Part shown: positions 54,797-63,825 of the stretch, in pieces
Layout of the letters: the number at the start of each line of letters is the position of its first letter
How positions within the stretch are numbered: the first letter of the stretch is position 1
Origin: BJGN01 sp041159865
GTDB taxonomy: Bacteria; Bacteroidota; Bacteroidia; Chitinophagales; Saprospiraceae
Direction of reading: 5' to 3'
Assembly: GCA_041159865.1 (NCBI GenBank)
Contig: JBEAXK010000063.1
Coordinates: 1 to 64,000 of the forward strand
DNA: 64,000 nucleotides
Program-made: the position numbers and the translations under genes
The notes under the pieces: generated by a model
What the model saw: the letters and a program-made list of their open reading frames with translations, nothing else
Database searches by the model: none
Told to the model about the DNA's origin: nothing

Positions 54797-56158
54797 TTAT
54801 CGACGAGAAGAAATCAAAGTTGTAGGATAAACAATAACACTTTCGTTACCATCAATACCAACTGCCGCAACACCAAAAAGAAAGTTATCAATAATTATTT
54901 TTTCCAGAGTAAAATCATTTACTTCTTTTGGGACAAATCTTGAAAATTGCCATGTAGCAGAAGTGGTTTCTCGCCAATATATTCTATGACCAGCAAGATC
55001 TTTAAAATTGGCAGGCTTCCATTTTAATCGGGTGTATGATTGAACAATTCCACCAATCTGGACTTCCGTTGGAGGCGGTGGAGCCCAAGCTAGTGCAGCT
55101 AATGTAATGGCATTCACACCTGTTAATTTTGCTGCATAATCAAAATTTACCCCTTCAATGACATCGCCATAATTAATCCCATTTTCTACTCTTAGGTCTT
55201 CGTGTTGTCTATAATAATTTTCATGCGTTTCCATAATTCTAACTCCAGGAAATCCCTCATCATTAAAAGGTTTATGATGACCACCTCTGCCAAATCTATC
55301 CAAACGATAAATCATTTTTGCATCAAGATTGGTACAATACTGATCTGTCAGTTTATCTATATATCGGGCTATTTGCCTGGATGGGCCATCCACTTCACCA
55401 CCATAAACCCGGTGCCAGGCTCTTTCTCTTTCCGTTTCTAAATTTGAAACAGGTTCAGAAAATATTCTAAAGGTGCTGTTATCAATGATTCCATCAACTC
55501 CTTCTATATTTCCAATCATATCATTATTAAGAACAGCCAAAATATCCCAGTTATTATTTTTTGCATATTTCGCTACGGTTGTTCCGCCTAATAAACCTTG
55601 TTCTTCGCCTGAAAAACCAATAAAAACAATACTTGTTGGAAAAGTATATTTAGATAAAATAGTTGCAGCCTCCAAAACACCCGCCATTCCACTTGCATTA
55701 TCATTTGCCCCTGGATTATCTTTTTGAGCATCCAATACATCGGTAACCCTTGAATCAATATCAGCTGTCATAATGACATATCTATTAGGATAAACAGAGC
55801 CTCGCAAAATAGCCATTACATTTGTAATTTGAATATCCTCTTTTATTCTTGGATTAAATCCAGCTTTAAAAATTTCACTTAAGTAGGAAACTTCCAGGCA
55901 ATTATTACAATTGTTGCTGATATTATTGAATTCTTTATGAATCCAACGACGTGCTGCTCCAATCCCTCTTGTATTTGATAAAGTATCAGAAAGGGTACTT
56001 CTTGTTCCAAAATTAGTAAGTGTTCTAATATAGTTCTCAATAGATGTTGCTTTGGGGGCCTTAGCGATATCAAATAGACGGTTATCTTGCTGCCCATTCA
56101 ATGGAAGGCAAAAAAAACAGATATTTATTAAAATAAAAACTTTAAGAAATGTGCACAT
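54797..56158 (-). CDS. Secreted M28 family peptidase
   Basis: A 453-residue exported aminopeptidase-like protein. MTADIDSRV is the region with the first His/Asp position (here no clear His), GANDNASGMAGVLEAA carries the bridging Asp, IVFIGFSGEEQGLLGG the catalytic Glu-Glu pair, and FGRGGHHKPFNDEGFPGVRIMET a later ligand. The last ~90 residues (TEVQIGGIVQSYTRLKW) look like a fibronectin type III-like beta-sandwich. The first usual metal His is replaced by an Asp in TADIDS, so the metal site should be checked. It lies between the M14 and penicillin-acylase genes. Confidence 0.87.
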   Translation of the reverse strand: MCTFLKVFILINICFFCLPLNGQQDNRLFDIAKAPKATSIENYIRTLTNFGTRSTLSDTLSNTRGIGAARRWIHKEFNNISNNCNNCLEVSYLSEIFKAGFNPRIKEDIQITNVMAILRGSVYPNRYVIMTADIDSRVTDVLDAQKDNPGANDNASGMAGVLEAATILSKYTFPTSIVFIGFSGEEQGLLGGTTVAKYAKNNNWDILAVLNNDMIGNIEGVDGIIDNSTFRIFSEPVSNLETERERAWHRVYGGEVDGPSRQIARYIDKLTDQYCTNLDAKMIYRLDRFGRGGHHKPFNDEGFPGVRIMETHENYYRQHEDLRVENGINYGDVIEGVNFDYAAKLTGVNAITLAALAWAPPPPTEVQIGGIVQSYTRLKWKPANFKDLAGHRIYWRETTSATWQFSRFVPKEVNDFTLEKIIIDNFLFGVAAVGIDGNESVIVYPTTLISSRR

Positions 56159-56179
56159 GTGTTTAGGTATTAGGTAAAA

Positions 56180-58576
56180 TTATTGAGGAGATAAGAATTG
56201 GTGAATTGAACTTCCAGCTAAAATTTTATCTCTTGTAAAATAGAGAGGAAAATACTGGTTATTTACCCAAATGGGAAATAAATTTTTATAGAAAGGACTA
56301 TCTGGATTTCCAGATTGTCCAGGTGTATTTGTTGCAAGACAATGATTCCAATTACCAACATCGGAAATTAATCTAAAACTTGCTCCATGCGTCTGATTAT
56401 CAGTTCTTCCCGTTACATTAGCTGTAAATCCATTTCCTCCACGGGGAGCAGGTCCAACTTCCAGTTTTACACGGATTTTTTCATTAACAACTGCACTTAA
56501 AGGATGCTTTAAAAGCACATATTTATTATTTAATTGCCCATATTGCCAGAAATTTGAGTCTTTACCTAACTTAATGGTTATATTCTGAATGGCTTTTTCA
56601 AATGTTTTAACTAAGAAATCATTTCTTCCCTGAATGGGTTGAGCTCCAAATTTTCCGTCGGGAAAGGTGAGATTATCTAATATTAATTTTAATTGAGGAG
56701 TAACCAGTGATTTTACTTTATCAGGTATAAATAAAAGTTTAAACTCTGTAAAAATAGCTCTTTCCCAGGCATCATAAATAGAAGCTGCTACCGAAGATGA
56801 GTTCAGTTTATAGTCCCAGTCATCAAATAAAGAAGTATATTTCTTATGTTTTTCAAATTCAGGTATGCCTGGAATAAAACTTAAAATTTGTCTTGCAGGT
56901 AAAGATAAATAATCTGTTTGCAGGTGCATAAAGTCCTGAACAGATAGTTTTTTGCCGCTCCCTAAATATTCTTTTATTCTTAAACCTCTGTAAGGATCTG
57001 ACCATGAAAACCCCACTGATTGTGGATAATTAAAATCAAAAGGAACCACATTTTCATTAGCGGTTACAACATAATTACAAAGAGGATTAAAACTTGATGG
57101 TCTTTCTGAAATTGGAATATAACCATCCCAATCTTTACTTCCATCTCCTAATACAGGTACCATTCCACTGCTTTTACTTCTGATGGGAGCAATTCCAACG
57201 GTTTGCCAACCTATATTTCCTAATCGATCTGCCCAAATCATGTTTTCACCTGGGATGTGAGAAAAGGAACAAGCAAGTTTAAATTCCTCCCAATTTTTAG
57301 CCTGATTCATTCTTAAACTTGCCATATAGGGTGCCCCACCCTTTTCCAGCCAAGCACATCGAACTGCTACTACTATATTTTTCTCTTTAATTATTTTCAA
57401 AACAGGTCCATGCAAGGTATATAACAAGGAAAAATGATGAAAGCCAAACCCCTTAACGGGTATTGAATCCTTTATTTCCGTCATGTCTATCCATTTTCCA
57501 TGATATTTATATTGATTATTATTAAGTGGATTTAACTGATAAACGTACATATCTTCTGCATCGGTAGCATGAATAGTCAGCCCCCAGGCTCCAAATTCGT
57601 TATGTCCGATAGAAATACCTGGAATGGTAGGTTCGCCCCCACCGATTACGTTCCAACCAGGCGATACAAGATGAGAAATATACCTTAGTGAAGGAGCAGA
57701 CATTGCTCTATGAGGATCATTAGCCAGAATTGGATATCCACTTTCAGATAATGCTCCAGAAATAACCCAGTTATTGCTACCTATGGAATGTTTCTCTTCA
57801 TTTAATAAATCCTGATTTTTTAATAATTCATCATATTGAGCCAGATAATTTTCCTCTGAATTTTTATTTTTTAAAGCAATAATATCTTCAGGCGTAAAAT
57901 TAATTGGACGTTTATATGCTTTATAAATATCAATAACATCAGGGTATGAAAGAATTTCAATTACTAAAGAATCTAAAAATAAATCTGGATTATTAGGGTG
58001 GAACCAATTAATTTCTTTTGTTTTAGCCTCGCCTATTTGTTTTACCACTAAGGCGGTTTCCCATTCATCTATTAAATTTCCAAGTAACCCTTGATGCCTG
58101 GATATGATATCATCAGGAGTTAAATGTGCAGGTTTAATTCCTAATAATTTAAATTCAAGGGGTAAAGAATCTGGTTTTAAAAGTGCCACATCTATAGCCG
58201 AATTGACACCAGCCACAAAAGAATGTATAATTTGAAAACCATTTTCATGATAATGATTAAACTCCGAAATCATATCGCCTCTATATTTAAAGAGTCTGGA
58301 AGCCATATCTTTCTTAATTTCTCGTTCTCCCAAAATTTCTGAAATCAAACCTCTGGCTTGTCTTCTCCATATTTCAAATTGAAATAGCCTGTCTGAAGCA
58401 GCTTGAAAACCCTGCGCAAAGAACATATCCTTTTCATTTTTAGCATAAATATGAGGTACACCAAATGGATCTATGATAATTTCGACCTCATCAATTAAGC
58501 CAGGTAAAATCTTTTTATTTTGAGAAAAAGAAGAATGAAATAAAAAGATTAAAAGCAATAAAAATAAATGTTTCAT
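56180..58576 (-). CDS. Penicillin acylase family Ntn-hydrolase
   Basis: A 798-residue exported protein (signal to about residue 18). The self-cleaving N-terminal nucleophile is Ser267 in IGSNNWVISG, after which VLANDPHR-like ILANDPHRAM and ISIGHNEFGAWGLT match the family; the alpha chain (20-266) contains VPHIYA and DRLFQFEIWRR. It would be split into two chains and hydrolyse amides such as N-acyl-amino acids or N-acyl homoserine lactones; actual substrate unknown. First gene of the run penicillin acylase, M28, M14, all exported and on the same strand with gaps of 21 and 16 bases. Confidence 0.93.
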   Translation of the reverse strand: MKHLFLLLLIFLFHSSFSQNKKILPGLIDEVEIIIDPFGVPHIYAKNEKDMFFAQGFQAASDRLFQFEIWRRQARGLISEILGEREIKKDMASRLFKYRGDMISEFNHYHENGFQIIHSFVAGVNSAIDVALLKPDSLPLEFKLLGIKPAHLTPDDIISRHQGLLGNLIDEWETALVVKQIGEAKTKEINWFHPNNPDLFLDSLVIEILSYPDVIDIYKAYKRPINFTPEDIIALKNKNSEENYLAQYDELLKNQDLLNEEKHSIGSNNWVISGALSESGYPILANDPHRAMSAPSLRYISHLVSPGWNVIGGGEPTIPGISIGHNEFGAWGLTIHATDAEDMYVYQLNPLNNNQYKYHGKWIDMTEIKDSIPVKGFGFHHFSLLYTLHGPVLKIIKEKNIVVAVRCAWLEKGGAPYMASLRMNQAKNWEEFKLACSFSHIPGENMIWADRLGNIGWQTVGIAPIRSKSSGMVPVLGDGSKDWDGYIPISERPSSFNPLCNYVVTANENVVPFDFNYPQSVGFSWSDPYRGLRIKEYLGSGKKLSVQDFMHLQTDYLSLPARQILSFIPGIPEFEKHKKYTSLFDDWDYKLNSSSVAASIYDAWERAIFTEFKLLFIPDKVKSLVTPQLKLILDNLTFPDGKFGAQPIQGRNDFLVKTFEKAIQNITIKLGKDSNFWQYGQLNNKYVLLKHPLSAVVNEKIRVKLEVGPAPRGGNGFTANVTGRTDNQTHGASFRLISDVGNWNHCLATNTPGQSGNPDSPFYKNLFPIWVNNQYFPLYFTRDKILAGSSIHQFLSPQ

Positions 58577-58675
58577 AGCATTATAAATTTGACTTTTAAA
58601 AGTACGATATTCCCTTATTAATTTTAATTTTAGGGAAGAATTTCAAAAACTTCAAATCTTTAACTAACCCCGGAC

Positions 58676-59800
58676 ATGGCTATCTCAAGGAAAACATTTG
58701 TTAAAAGTATTGCAGCAGCGACCCTCCTCCTGCCTGTAGGTATTAAAGCCGTTTTAGGAAAAGGGAACAATTCTGTGAATAACCATTCAGGTATTTCCAA
58801 TAAAACATATTCCTGGAAAATGGTTACTACATGGCCTCCTAACTTTCCCATATTAGATGAAGGTTGTAAATTATTTGCAGAATTGGTAGAACAAATGTCT
58901 GGAGGCAGGATGAAAATCAGGGTATTTGGAGGGGGAGAACTTGTTCCAGCCTTAGAAATATTTGATGCTGTTAGAAATGGTTCGGCTGAAATAGGCCATG
59001 GATCAGCTTATTACTGGGCAGGAAAATCATCTGCTGCTTCATTTTTTGCAACGGTTCCATTTGGAATGAATGCACAACAGGTCTCATCGTGGATAAATGC
59101 TGGGGATGGTTTGGCTTTGTGGCAAGAATTATATGCCAATTTTGGATTAATTCCACTTCCTGCAGGAAATACAGGTGTACAAATGGGAGGTTGGTTTAAC
59201 AAAGAAATTAATTCCATTTCCGATTTGCGAGGTTTAAAAATGAGAATGCCTGGTTTAGGTGGTGCCGTATTAGAAAAAGCGGGAGGATCACCCGTTTTAT
59301 TGGCCGGAGGAGAGTTATATACAGGTTTAGAAAGAGGCATCATAGATGCAACAGAATGGCTATCACCATTCCATGATAGCTTAATGGGTTTTGACGAAAT
59401 TGCAAAATATTATTATACTCCAGGATGGCATGAGCCTGGAACAAATTTAGAAATCATCTTAAATAAAGAAAAATTCGAGGAACTTCCTGATGATTTACAA
59501 GCCATTATAAAAGCTGCCTCTTCTTACAGTGGTACCTGGCTACATGCACAAATGGAAGCAAAAAATGCGGTTGCTTATGAAGAACTCCTAAAAAAAGGGG
59601 TAGAAATAAGAACGTTTCCTCCTGAAGTAATATCTGAATTGAGAAAGTTAACAAAAGAAGTCATTAAAGATTTAGTAGATAAAGACCCTTTTACCAAAAA
59701 AGTGTATTCCTCCTATCTTTCCTTTCAAGAAAAAGCCAACAAATATTCGCAAATTGCTGAAAGGGCATTTTATGAAAATCTGCAGGATAATTTATTTTAA
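58676..59800 (+). CDS. TRAP transporter substrate-binding protein, TakP-like
   Basis: A 374-residue periplasmic binding protein with a signal sequence (SRKTFVKSIAAATLLLPVG, Tat-like with one Arg). It matches the TakP/2-oxoacid group: WPPNFPILDEG, GGGELVPALEIFDAVRNG, EIGHGSAYYWAGK, VPFGMNAQQ, GNTGVQMGGWFNKE, DLRGLKMRMPGLGG, IDATEWLSPFHD and YYTPGWHEPG. Known members bind pyruvate, other 2-oxoacids or related carboxylates with a sodium ion. It should feed the DctQ/DctM pair that lies convergent to it, only 12 bases away on the other strand, a less common layout than the usual PQM operon. Confidence 0.92.
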   Translation: MAISRKTFVKSIAAATLLLPVGIKAVLGKGNNSVNNHSGISNKTYSWKMVTTWPPNFPILDEGCKLFAELVEQMSGGRMKIRVFGGGELVPALEIFDAVRNGSAEIGHGSAYYWAGKSSAASFFATVPFGMNAQQVSSWINAGDGLALWQELYANFGLIPLPAGNTGVQMGGWFNKEINSISDLRGLKMRMPGLGGAVLEKAGGSPVLLAGGELYTGLERGIIDATEWLSPFHDSLMGFDEIAKYYYTPGWHEPGTNLEIILNKEKFEELPDDLQAIIKAASSYSGTWLHAQMEAKNAVAYEELLKKGVEIRTFPPEVISELRKLTKEVIKDLVDKDPFTKKVYSSYLSFQEKANKYSQIAERAFYENLQDNLF

Positions 59801-59811
59801 GTGAAATAGCA

Positions 59812-61110
59812 TTAAGGGGTAATTAAAAGGTTGGGGAAAAATATATAAATTCCAAGTACAATCAATTGTATAATTATAAATGGAATTATACCTCTATAAA
59901 TATGTCCAGTGGTGACTGTATCTGGAGCAACTCCTTTAAGATAGAAAAGAGAGAAACCAAATGGAGGTGTTAAAAATGACGTTTGTAAATTAAGCCCAAG
60001 CAATACACCTATCCATAAAAGATCAACACCTAGTTTTTGAAAAACGGGGGCTACAACGGGGACAATTATAAAAATGATTTCTATAAAATCTATGAAAAAA
60101 CCTGCAATGAAAACTATAAGCATCACAAGTAATAAAAAAGCCAAAGAAGACATGTTTGCTTCCTGAATTAAGCTAACCAGAAACACATCTCCACCCAACT
60201 CTCTAAATACGAAGGAAAAGGTAGTTGCACCCAATAGGATTAAAAAAATCATCGAAGTGAGATGCGTTGTTTCCAAACAAACACTTTTAATAATTTTAAT
60301 ACTTAATTTTTTTTCAAAAAATGTTAAAATAGTTGCACCCATAGCACCCACAGCAGCAGCTTCCGTAGGAGAAGCAATGCCCATAAAAATAGAACCGAGA
60401 ACAGAAATAATTAGTATTAAAGGCAACGCGAATGCTCTCCAGACTTTTCCATAAAAATTATTAGATCTAAAGGTATCAATTTCTTCTTTTGGAATGGGTG
60501 GCATCCATTCTGGTTTAATTTTTGCCAACAGCAAAACATATAATAAATAACAAAAAACCAATAATAATCCAGGAATTAACGAGGAAGCAAATAACTTCCC
60601 TACGGAAACATTTAATACGCTACCCAAAAGGACTAACACAACGGAAGGAGGAATAATTTGACCTAAAGTACCTGAAGCGGCAATTACACCGGTTGCTACC
60701 TCAGGTTTATATCCTCTTTTAAGCATAGTAGGTAAACTAATTAATCCCATAGTAACCACGGTCGCACCAACTATTCCGGTAGAAGCGGCAAGTAAAGTAC
60801 CCACTAAAATAACGGCAATAGCCAGTCCTCCGTGCATTTTTCCAAAAAGTATAGCTACCGTTTCTAATAAACTTTCGGCAAGTCCACTTTTTTCTAACAT
60901 AATACCCATAAATACAAAAAGAGGAACTGATAATAAAACATAATTACTTACAACCCCCATAATGCGTGGTGGCAATGCACCAAAAGCAGATGGATCAAGA
61001 AAAAAATAAGCATACATAATTGAAAGTCCGCCTAAAGTTAGCGCAACGGGATACCCGTACATAATCAATATAAAAATACTTATAAATAATATAATAGCTA
61101 TAATTTCCAT
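59812..61110 (-). CDS. dctM: TRAP transporter large permease (DctM)
   Basis: A 432-residue membrane protein of the TRAP large subunit family from ATG 61110 (a TTG at 61122 would add four residues). About 12 hydrophobic segments, with GSTxxxxG-like AASTGIVGATVVTMGLI, ASGTLGQIIPPSVVLVLLG, ASPTEAAAVGAMGA and LQTSFLTPPFGFSLFYLKGVAP, the conserved blocks of DctM. It imports organic acids driven by sodium, with DctQ and the binding protein. The gene follows dctQ, whose stop codon is 12 bases upstream. Confidence 0.95.
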   Translation of the reverse strand: MEIIAIILFISIFILIMYGYPVALTLGGLSIMYAYFFLDPSAFGALPPRIMGVVSNYVLLSVPLFVFMGIMLEKSGLAESLLETVAILFGKMHGGLAIAVILVGTLLAASTGIVGATVVTMGLISLPTMLKRGYKPEVATGVIAASGTLGQIIPPSVVLVLLGSVLNVSVGKLFASSLIPGLLLVFCYLLYVLLLAKIKPEWMPPIPKEEIDTFRSNNFYGKVWRAFALPLILIISVLGSIFMGIASPTEAAAVGAMGATILTFFEKKLSIKIIKSVCLETTHLTSMIFLILLGATTFSFVFRELGGDVFLVSLIQEANMSSLAFLLLVMLIVFIAGFFIDFIEIIFIIVPVVAPVFQKLGVDLLWIGVLLGLNLQTSFLTPPFGFSLFYLKGVAPDTVTTGHIYRGIIPFIIIQLIVLGIYIFFPNLLITP

Positions 61111-61122
61111 AGTACCTGTCAA

Positions 61123-61623
61123 TTAATTTCGTTTAAAAGCAAGACTAAATTGATTATAAATCAAAATCAATCCTTGAAGAAACAACAATAAAAACCCTAT
61201 AGGAATAGCCATTTTAATCAGGTAAATGGCTCCAATTCCACCAGGATCAGGCGAAGTTTCTTTGATTAAATAACTAGTTAAAGCATATTTAAAAGAATAC
61301 CATCCTAAGGTTAAACTCCAGGGTATTAAAAATAAAATAGTTCCAATCACATTAACCTGCGCTTTTTCCGTAGGGGTAAATTTCTGATAAAACAAATCAA
61401 CTCTAACATGCTTTTCTTTACTCAATGCGTAACCGGAGCCAAATAAAAACAATAATCCAAAGATGTGCCATTCGATTTCGGTGACCCATGCAACTGAATA
61501 ATTAAAAATATAACGAGAAATGACATCCAGACAAATAATGATAACTAATAAGAAACTAAGCCATGATACACTTTTTCCAAAAAAGGCAACAATCTGAGCT
61601 AATTTATTGAACCATTTATCCAC
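61123..61623 (-). CDS. dctQ: TRAP transporter small permease (DctQ)
   Basis: A 166-residue membrane protein with four helices. LDVISRYIFNYSVAWVTEIEWHIFGLLFLFG and GYALSKEKHVRVDLFYQ are the conserved family features, split here by the membrane turn. It is the small membrane partner of DctM, encoded just before it. The 97 bases to the terminator at 61721 contain no exact TAnnTTTG box. Confidence 0.93.
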   Translation of the reverse strand: MDKWFNKLAQIVAFFGKSVSWLSFLLVIIICLDVISRYIFNYSVAWVTEIEWHIFGLLFLFGSGYALSKEKHVRVDLFYQKFTPTEKAQVNVIGTILFLIPWSLTLGWYSFKYALTSYLIKETSPDPGGIGAIYLIKMAIPIGFLLLFLQGLILIYNQFSLAFKRN

Positions 61624-61720
61624 TGTAAATTATTTTATTTTACTTAAAAGAGCAAACGAATATAAACATTAAAGGCACAATTCAGAAGTATTACAGCACA
61701 AATTCCAGATAATATTGCAT

Positions 61721-61755
61721 AAAAAAAGGTCAGCATAAAATACTGACCTTTTTTT
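61721..61755 (-). terminator. Rho-independent terminator of prfB
   Basis: A perfect 13-base stem (61721-61733 with 61743-61755), nine-base loop, and a run of seven T in the minus-strand direction. It touches the prfB stop codon and separates prfB from dctQ. Confidence 0.92.
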
Positions 61756-62857
61756 CTAATCATCTGATTCTTCCGGATTCACTCCATCCATCATCAGGAA
61801 GGCTTTTAAGAAAGGTTGTAAATCCCCATCCAATACGGCATCCGTCTGAGAAGTCTGATATTGAGTTCGATGATCTTTAACTCTCCTGTCGTCTAAAACA
61901 TAACTTCTTATTTGGGAACCCCACTCATTTTTCATTTTGCCGGACTCAACTTTAGCTCTTTCAGCTAATTGCTTTTGCAATTCAAGTTCATATATTCTGG
62001 ACTTTAAGAGTTGAATCGCTTTTTCTCTATTCTGGTGCTGTGATCTTTCCTGTTGACACTCTGCAACCAGACCAGTAGGTAAATGTCTTACTCTGACGGC
62101 AGATTCTGTTTTATTAACATGCTGACCACCAGCACCACTTGCCCTAAAGGTATCCCAGTCAAGATCTGCAGGATTGATTTCAATTTCAATTGAATCATCC
62201 ACACTAGGATGTACAAAAACAGAACAAAAGGAAGTCATTCTTTTACCTTGGGCATTGTATGGACTAACCCTTACCAGTCGATGAACGCCATTTTCACCTT
62301 TAAGCATACCGTAAACATATTCCCCAGTAATTTCAATTTCAGCCGATTTAATTCCAGCTACATCTCCTTCGACTTGAGAAAGAGAAGTAACTTTAAAACC
62401 AGACCTTTCAGCCCAGCGAACATACATTCTAAAAATCATTTCAGCCCAGTCACAAGCTTCAGTTCCACCTGCTCCGGCATTAATTTCTAAAATTACACCT
62501 AGTTCATCTTCGGGTCGGTTCAGTGTTCTGTGAAATTCAAGATCTTCAAATGCCAAAATTGCTTCCCTATATTTATTTTCAACCTCTTCCTCAGTAGCCT
62601 CACCTTCTTTTTGAAAATCAAATAATACTTCAGCATCTTCAACTAAGAGTTTTATATTTTCATATTCACCTAAGTATTTTTTATGCATCTTTATTTCCTT
62701 CATCACCAATTCGGCTTTTGAAGAATCAGACCAAAAATCAGGATTCAGGGCAAATTGTTCTTTATCTTCGAGTAGTAAAATTCTGTTATCAACGTCAAAG
62801 ATACCTCCTTAGCGACAACAACCTTTCCCTCAAATCTCGCAACTGCTCGATAGTCAT
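61756..62857 (-). CDS. prfB: Peptide chain release factor 2, with programmed +1 frameshift
   Basis: Reads from ATG 62857 for 20 codons to CTT, then TGA (62797-62795); a +1 slip at CTT-T continues in frame to the TAG at 61756, giving 366 residues, the usual RF2 length. The frameshift signal is complete: AGGAGG (62809-62804), three bases, CTTTGAC (62800-62794). Without it the open frame begins only at an internal TTG (62709) and lacks the first 49 residues. The rest contains GAGGTEACDWAEM, the GGQ loop with RASGAGGQHVNKTES, and the domain that reads UGA/UAA stop codons. The slip gives autoregulation by RF2 level. It lies 46 bases after the FKBP gene and ends at a strong terminator. Confidence 0.96.
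62794..62809 (-). promoter_or_regulatory. prfB: prfB programmed +1 frameshift signal
   Basis: Internal Shine-Dalgarno AGGAGG (62809-62804), TAT spacer and CTT-TGA-C slip site (62800-62794). The three-base spacing is the classical one. When RF2 is scarce the ribosome pauses on TGA, the tRNA on CTT slips to TTT, and translation goes on with GAC (Asp) as codon 21. Confidence 0.93.
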
Positions 62858-62903
62858 AGGTGTTCTTTTTTTAAAAGATGAATAAATAAAACATAGTGAA
62901 ATA

Positions 62904-63746
62904 TTACTTCACGTCTATAATTTCCAAATAAAACATGAGATCTGCATTAGCAGGAATGGCTCCTCCTCCTGCTCCTTCTTCGCCGTAGGCGAGTGCACTT
63001 GGAATATAAAGAATTGCTTTTGATCCTTTTTTCAATAGACCCATTCCTTCATCCCAACCTGGGATAACCTGTCCAGTCATCGCTTCAAAAGTAAAAGGCA
63101 ATAATCCTCTTTGGTAAGAATTATCAAACATAACCCCATCTGAAGCTAAAATACCGTAATAATTAGTAGATACTTTATCTCCTTGTTTTATGGAAGAACC
63201 ACTCCCTTCCTCTAGGATTTTATATTTCAAACCAGAAGGACTTACCTGATAATCAATAGCATTTGATTTTGTATCCTGAAATAAACCATTCACTTTTTCG
63301 GCAATGCCCTTTGTAACCTTCTCCACTTCGGTATTAGACATTCTTTTTTCAATCTTAATTTTATAAACAATGAACTTCGTTTTTTCTAATCCAGGAGGAC
63401 GCATACCAGGAGCACCCATGGAATCGATAGGAATAAATATTTTAATACTATCTCCCACTTCCATTAAGCCAAAAGCCTCTTCAATGGGAGAGAGTTTTCT
63501 TGGTTCTTTCGACACATCTGGATAAAAACCTAATTCAGGGAGAGGTTCCGTGATGTTTGTACTCATCAAAGAATCATCAGCCAACATAGTATAGCGAAGA
63601 TAAAGTACATCATTTGGTTGAACTTTATTTCCACTTTTATTTTGAAAAAGTTCATATTTAATACCAGTACTTGTTTTACCAGTTTTTCCTTTTCCACAGG
63701 AGAACAAGGTAAGTGTAGCGATCATCAGGATGAAAAGAATTCTCAT
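62904..63746 (-). CDS. FKBP-type peptidyl-prolyl isomerase lipoprotein, two FKBP-like domains
   Basis: A 280-residue lipoprotein (lipobox TLFSC, Cys17). The first half (about 25-135) has an FKBP-like outline: GIKYELFQNKSGNKVQPNDVL is its start, with EAFGLMEVGDSIKIFIP later, but most pocket residues are missing. The second half (about 165-280) is a full FKBP: GLKYKILEEGSGSS, STNYYGILASDGVMFDNSY, VIPGWDEGMGLLKKGSKAIL, LAYGEEGAGGGAIPANADL and a closing beta-strand. It should act on outer-membrane or periplasmic proteins. A -7 box lies about 37 bases before the ATG; prfB follows 46 bases later. Confidence 0.93.
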   Translation of the reverse strand: MRILFILMIATLTLFSCGKGKTGKTSTGIKYELFQNKSGNKVQPNDVLYLRYTMLADDSLMSTNITEPLPELGFYPDVSKEPRKLSPIEEAFGLMEVGDSIKIFIPIDSMGAPGMRPPGLEKTKFIVYKIKIEKRMSNTEVEKVTKGIAEKVNGLFQDTKSNAIDYQVSPSGLKYKILEEGSGSSIKQGDKVSTNYYGILASDGVMFDNSYQRGLLPFTFEAMTGQVIPGWDEGMGLLKKGSKAILYIPSALAYGEEGAGGGAIPANADLMFYLEIIDVK

Positions 63747-63783
63747 TATTTTAAGTTAAAGAGTTAATATTTAAAAACGTGAG

Positions 63784-63791
63784 CAAAAGTA
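63784..63791 (-). promoter_or_regulatory. -7 promoter box (TACTTTTG) of the FKBP lipoprotein gene
   Basis: Exact TAnnTTTG on the minus strand, in the gap after the DHH gene, 37 bases before the ATG at 63746. It suggests that the FKBP gene (and perhaps prfB) has its own promoter. Confidence 0.45.
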
Positions 63792-63825
63792 ATATAAAAA
63801 TCACAGTAAATGACGTCAATAAAAA

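Noticed and set aside
61756..62709. A truncated release factor 2 starting at an internal TTG, or a pseudogene
   Set aside because: The missing 49 residues are present upstream and are joined by a complete programmed +1 frameshift signal.
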